DNA from: Piromyces finnis
Taxonomy: Eukaryota > Neocallimastigomycota > Neocallimastigomycetes > Neocallimastigales > Neocallimastigaceae
Reading direction: 5' to 3'
NCBI GenBank assembly: GCA_002104945.1
Contig: MCFH01000090.1
Coordinates: 61,837-125,836 of the forward strand
Length of the DNA: 64,000 bases
In this document: positions 61,106-64,000 of the stretch, one piece after another
Layout of the letters: each line of letters opens with the position of its first letter
Numbering within the stretch: position 1 is the first letter of the stretch
Notes under the pieces: model-generated
The model's database searches: none
What the model was told of the DNA's origin: nothing
Seen by the model: the letters and a program-made list of their open reading frames with translations, nothing else
Program-made: the position numbers and the translations under genes

Positions 61106-64000
61106 ATGTCAGTCCTTTATATTAAAGATAAGAATTATATCAGACGTGGTACCCGGTCTTATGGTATCCCCTTAGATGATATTCGCTCCTTCTTTATCCG
61201 TGGTATTCGATCATGGTCAGTAAATATGCTATGGGAAAAACTCGAGGTTATTCTAGAAGATAAATTTAATTCAGTTATTAGTGTTAAATATTTTCAGACT
61301 TTCAATGATCACTTTTTCTTAGTCAAGGTTCATGGTTCATCAAAAGATTGTATTAAAATCTTACACATGTTAAAGAAGAAACTTTCAGTTACCTCAATTT
61401 CCTTTTCAGCTCGTAGTAGAAGGAATCACAAATACACTTTTTCCACTCTCAAACGTAAAATTTTAGTTTCTAATAAACATCAACAATCATTTCAACAATC
61501 ATTTCAACAATCAGTTCAACAATCAGTTCAACAATCTCATCAACAATCCGATCTTCAACAAGATCTTCAACAGGATCTTCAACAAGTTTCCCATCATGAA
61601 AATATTCCAGATCTACAGCAAACACAATTTCAATCTCAACATTCAACAATTAATTCTAATAGTTCTATCAACTCTGATAACAGTTCAATAGTTGATAGTT
61701 CTTCAGTTTCACAGCCATCTAGTAATAGTTCTACTTATTCCTCTGATGCATCATCCATTAATAACGATGACTTTAATAATAATAATAATAGCAACGATTC
61801 TTCCTCATCCAACAAGCCTGATAACTTTTCTTTTTGTCTTAGTTGGAACACCAATGGGTGGAATCATGAAAAGAGAGATAGTATTAGCTATTTCACAGCT
61901 ATTTTCAAACCATTATTCTTATGTTTCCAAGAAACTGGTAATGGTTCTGGATCGAATACAGATTATCCTTGTCGTGTTACTTTGCGAAACTATAGACACT
62001 TTTTCAAGAAAGCTGACGAATCAGTTCCGGGAATGAGAGGTTTATATTTAGGTTTTCACAATTCGTGTCAAGCCTCACTTGAAAACTTCTCTGGAAAGTA
62101 TATTATTTCTATTTATACTTTTAGTCTCTGGAATAGATTCAAATGCTCGATTGGAAATGTTTATATGCCTCATAGTCATCACAACATCTATGTTGATCAT
62201 GCAAAGTTAGAAGTTCGCTTGTGGTTACAAACTCATTCATCCCATCCATCGATTCTTGTTGGTGATTTTAATATGTCTAAAGTAAAATTATCCAACTGGT
62301 TATCAACTAATGGATTAGGAGATTGGGAAATTCTTCCGCTTAGAGGGTCTACTATCTCTTGGACTCGAGGTGATCAATCTTCCGACATTGACCATGCTCT
62401 TATCAATTCGAAGATGAAAGATCTTATTCACTCAGGATCATTTATAAATAATTTTTATCCTGTATCAGACCATAAGCCACTTCTTATTAATGGTAAAATT
62501 ATTCCTATGGAAGATTTTTCTAATGACTTTAATGTTCCTAAGAAAATTCTGAAATGGAATAGATTAAAATGTATTGAGGAAAAGGAATCTATTCTCAGTC
62601 ATAATAAATTCCAAATACTTTCAGCAAAATTCAACGATCCTAATGTTTCTACAGATGAACTTTCCAAAGAGTTTACTTCAACTGCTTTTTCAATTGCAGA
62701 CGAGCTCAGTATTACCTCAGCAAATAATGTTATAAAGTCTTCATTTCATATTTCACAACAAATTTTTAATCTCCAAAAAATCAAAATGAAGTTGTATAAG
62801 AGATTTAAAAAAGAAAGAATTTATGATATAGATGAATTTATTAAAAGAATTAAAATCTACCGTAAGCTCATTGATTACATCCACAAAAGATGTAATGAAT
62901 TTAGGAAGCAAGAATATCTTCATTGGATTAAAACAGGATGTGAGTATATGAAGAGTCATAATCCTAAGAAGGCCTGGAAATGGATCAAGAAAACTGCAAA
63001 AATTGGAAAAGATTCTTTCTTTATTGCTCAACCAATTAAAAACAAAAATGGAGAATTAGTTGTTGCTACGGAAGAACAACTAGATGTGTGGCATGATCAT
63101 TTCGAAAAGCTTGCATCAGATCCAAGTGGTGTAAGTCTTGATTTGGAGCATTGGTATGAAGAACCAACGAATAAACGTTTTTCACTCCCTATGCTTGATG
63201 AATGGGATATCAACCAAGATATTAGTATTGATGAAGTCAAGTCAGCTATCCTCTCTACTCCGAATTATAAAGCATCAGGTCCGGATGGTATTCCAATTGA
63301 ATTTTACAAAGCATTAATTCCATCAAGTAATGATTCTAATAATGCTACAGATAATAATTCTTCCGGTAATACCACTTCAGATAATGATGCTTATGGTTTA
63401 AATTTTATTCTTAAATTATTCAACCGTATTTGGGATGGAGACTTCCCCAACTCATGGAATGAATCCAGTATTGTTTCTATTCCTAAGAAGGGAGATTTGA
63501 CAGATTGTGATAACTATCGAGGTATATCACTTATCAATAATGGTATTAAGTTGATTTCCAAAATTGTCACCACTAGAATCTCAGAATATGGTCTAAAGAA
63601 TAATTTCATTAGACCTGAACAATTTGGTTTTCGAAAAAAGGAAGAAAGTATCAGTCTTTTCATTTCAATCCAAGAAATATGCCGTAGACGTCAATTAGAT
63701 AATAATGAGACATATTTGGCCTTTTTAGATCTCAGGAAAGCATACGATTCAGTCCCAATCGGTAATATTCTCCATAAATTAGATTGTTTAGGAATCCGAG
63801 GTAAGAGTTTACAATTCATCAAAAATTTATATTTAACATCTAAGGCTAATGTCAAATTAGATGGACAATTCTCGAAATCTTTTGATGTGAAGAAAGGAGT
63901 CCGTCAAGGATGCCCTCTTTCTCCTATTCTCTTTAATCTCTTTATTAATGATATATTTAAAGAGTGTGAAGATCTCGGAGTCAGTTTAGGTGACACTCGA
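61106..64000 (+). CDS. LINE polyprotein: APE-like endonuclease and reverse transcriptase (partial at right edge)
   Basis: Open from ATG 61106 to the window end, 965 codons without a stop. Residues 1-125 form a basic alpha/beta region of unknown family (possibly RRM-like). Residues about 126-240 are Q/S/N-rich with 12-bp QQS repeats at 61480-61590. An endonuclease/exonuclease/phosphatase domain runs from about 241 to 460: SWNTNGW, LCFQET at ~274, VGDFNM at ~385, SSDIDHALIN and VSDHKPLL at ~454. Reverse transcriptase motifs start at about 722: KASGPDGIPIEFYKAL, IVSIPKKGD, NYRGISL, EQFGFRKKEES, AFLDLRKAYDSVP (motif A, first catalytic Asp) and GVRQGCPLSPILFNLFINDI (motif B). The YxDD box lies beyond the edge. 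An S/N/T/D-rich insert of about 25 residues sits between RT motifs 1 and 2. The product copies its own RNA at a nicked target. Clade is not assigned. Confidence 0.95.
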   Translation, partial: MSVLYIKDKNYIRRGTRSYGIPLDDIRSFFIRGIRSWSVNMLWEKLEVILEDKFNSVISVKYFQTFNDHFFLVKVHGSSKDCIKILHMLKKKLSVTSISFSARSRRNHKYTFSTLKRKILVSNKHQQSFQQSFQQSVQQSVQQSHQQSDLQQDLQQDLQQVSHHENIPDLQQTQFQSQHSTINSNSSINSDNSSIVDSSSVSQPSSNSSTYSSDASSINNDDFNNNNNSNDSSSSNKPDNFSFCLSWNTNGWNHEKRDSISYFTAIFKPLFLCFQETGNGSGSNTDYPCRVTLRNYRHFFKKADESVPGMRGLYLGFHNSCQASLENFSGKYIISIYTFSLWNRFKCSIGNVYMPHSHHNIYVDHAKLEVRLWLQTHSSHPSILVGDFNMSKVKLSNWLSTNGLGDWEILPLRGSTISWTRGDQSSDIDHALINSKMKDLIHSGSFINNFYPVSDHKPLLINGKIIPMEDFSNDFNVPKKILKWNRLKCIEEKESILSHNKFQILSAKFNDPNVSTDELSKEFTSTAFSIADELSITSANNVIKSSFHISQQIFNLQKIKMKLYKRFKKERIYDIDEFIKRIKIYRKLIDYIHKRCNEFRKQEYLHWIKTGCEYMKSHNPKKAWKWIKKTAKIGKDSFFIAQPIKNKNGELVVATEEQLDVWHDHFEKLASDPSGVSLDLEHWYEEPTNKRFSLPMLDEWDINQDISIDEVKSAILSTPNYKASGPDGIPIEFYKALIPSSNDSNNATDNNSSGNTTSDNDAYGLNFILKLFNRIWDGDFPNSWNESSIVSIPKKGDLTDCDNYRGISLINNGIKLISKIVTTRISEYGLKNNFIRPEQFGFRKKEESISLFISIQEICRRRQLDNNETYLAFLDLRKAYDSVPIGNILHKLDCLGIRGKSLQFIKNLYLTSKANVKLDGQFSKSFDVKKGVRQGCPLSPILFNLFINDIFKECEDLGVSLGDTR

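Larger units (their letters stand above)
60164..64000 (+). mobile_element. Non-LTR (LINE-type) retrotransposon, 3' end outside the window
   Basis: An endonuclease-reverse transcriptase frame preceded by tandem monomers. The left limit is uncertain: it could be 59952 (36 bp after the tRNA) if the 32-bp repeats belong to the element, or 60164 after the poly(A). No frameshift or stop interrupts the visible frame, so the copy may be recently active. Target-site duplications cannot be seen without the right end. The base composition is less AT-rich than surrounding spacer. Confidence 0.9.

Noticed and set aside
61692-62036. 114-codon frame in the retrotransposon
   Set aside because: Shifted frame inside the 965-codon endonuclease/RT frame.

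Overview
The window looks like nuclear DNA from an anaerobic gut fungus (Neocallimastigomycota) or a close zoosporic relative. Intergenic DNA and introns are almost pure A+T with long A and T tracts. Introns are short with GT..AG ends. Proteins carry Q/N/S/T-rich low-complexity tracts. The elongation factor 1-alpha is clearly fungal in sequence, and the gene set is eukaryotic (CDC25-type RasGEF, PEX13, SDS22, RRN7). A NEDD1 protein fits an organism with centrioles or flagella. The lineage call is an inference from base composition and gene content; no rRNA is present to settle it.

Layout, left to right: a C2H2 zinc-finger regulator (4125-7019, +, 4 exons); a NEDD1-type WD40 protein (8121-13016, +, 11 exons); an intronless bacterial-type sodium:solute symporter (15418-16983, +); a convergent SH3-WW-RasGEF protein (17998-21963, -, 7 exons); a 1648-residue PH-domain protein (25742-30688, -); PEX13 (34801-36614, +, 3 exons); SDS22 (37530-39583, -, 5 exons); dephospho-CoA kinase (41517-42718, +, 5 exons); an RRN7/TAF1B-type Pol I factor (44503-48431, +, 10 exons); an intronless Sng1/YhgE-type membrane protein (51922-53421, +); and translation elongation factor 1-alpha with a leader intron (58058-59413, +). 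I built the multi-exon models by hand from splice sites and reading phase. Each one closes in frame on a recognisable protein.

The right end is different. A tRNA-Thr(UGU) gene (59844-59915) is followed after 36 bp by GC-richer tandem repeats of 32-34 bp and 124 bp that can fold into hairpins. After them comes an intact non-LTR retrotransposon reading frame (endonuclease plus reverse transcriptase) that runs off the right edge.

The genes are mostly unrelated housekeeping and regulatory functions, with no operon-like clustering. The most unusual observations are: (1) the last 15 codons plus the 3' UTR of the symporter and of its convergent neighbour, the RasGEF gene, are nearly identical, forming an inverted repeat of about 80 bp; this suggests that a possibly transferred bacterial gene took its 3' end from its neighbour. 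(2) A LINE-type element with tandem structured monomers sits just downstream of a tRNA gene, as in Dictyostelium tRNA-targeting elements. (3) PEX13 is present in what looks like an anaerobic lineage.
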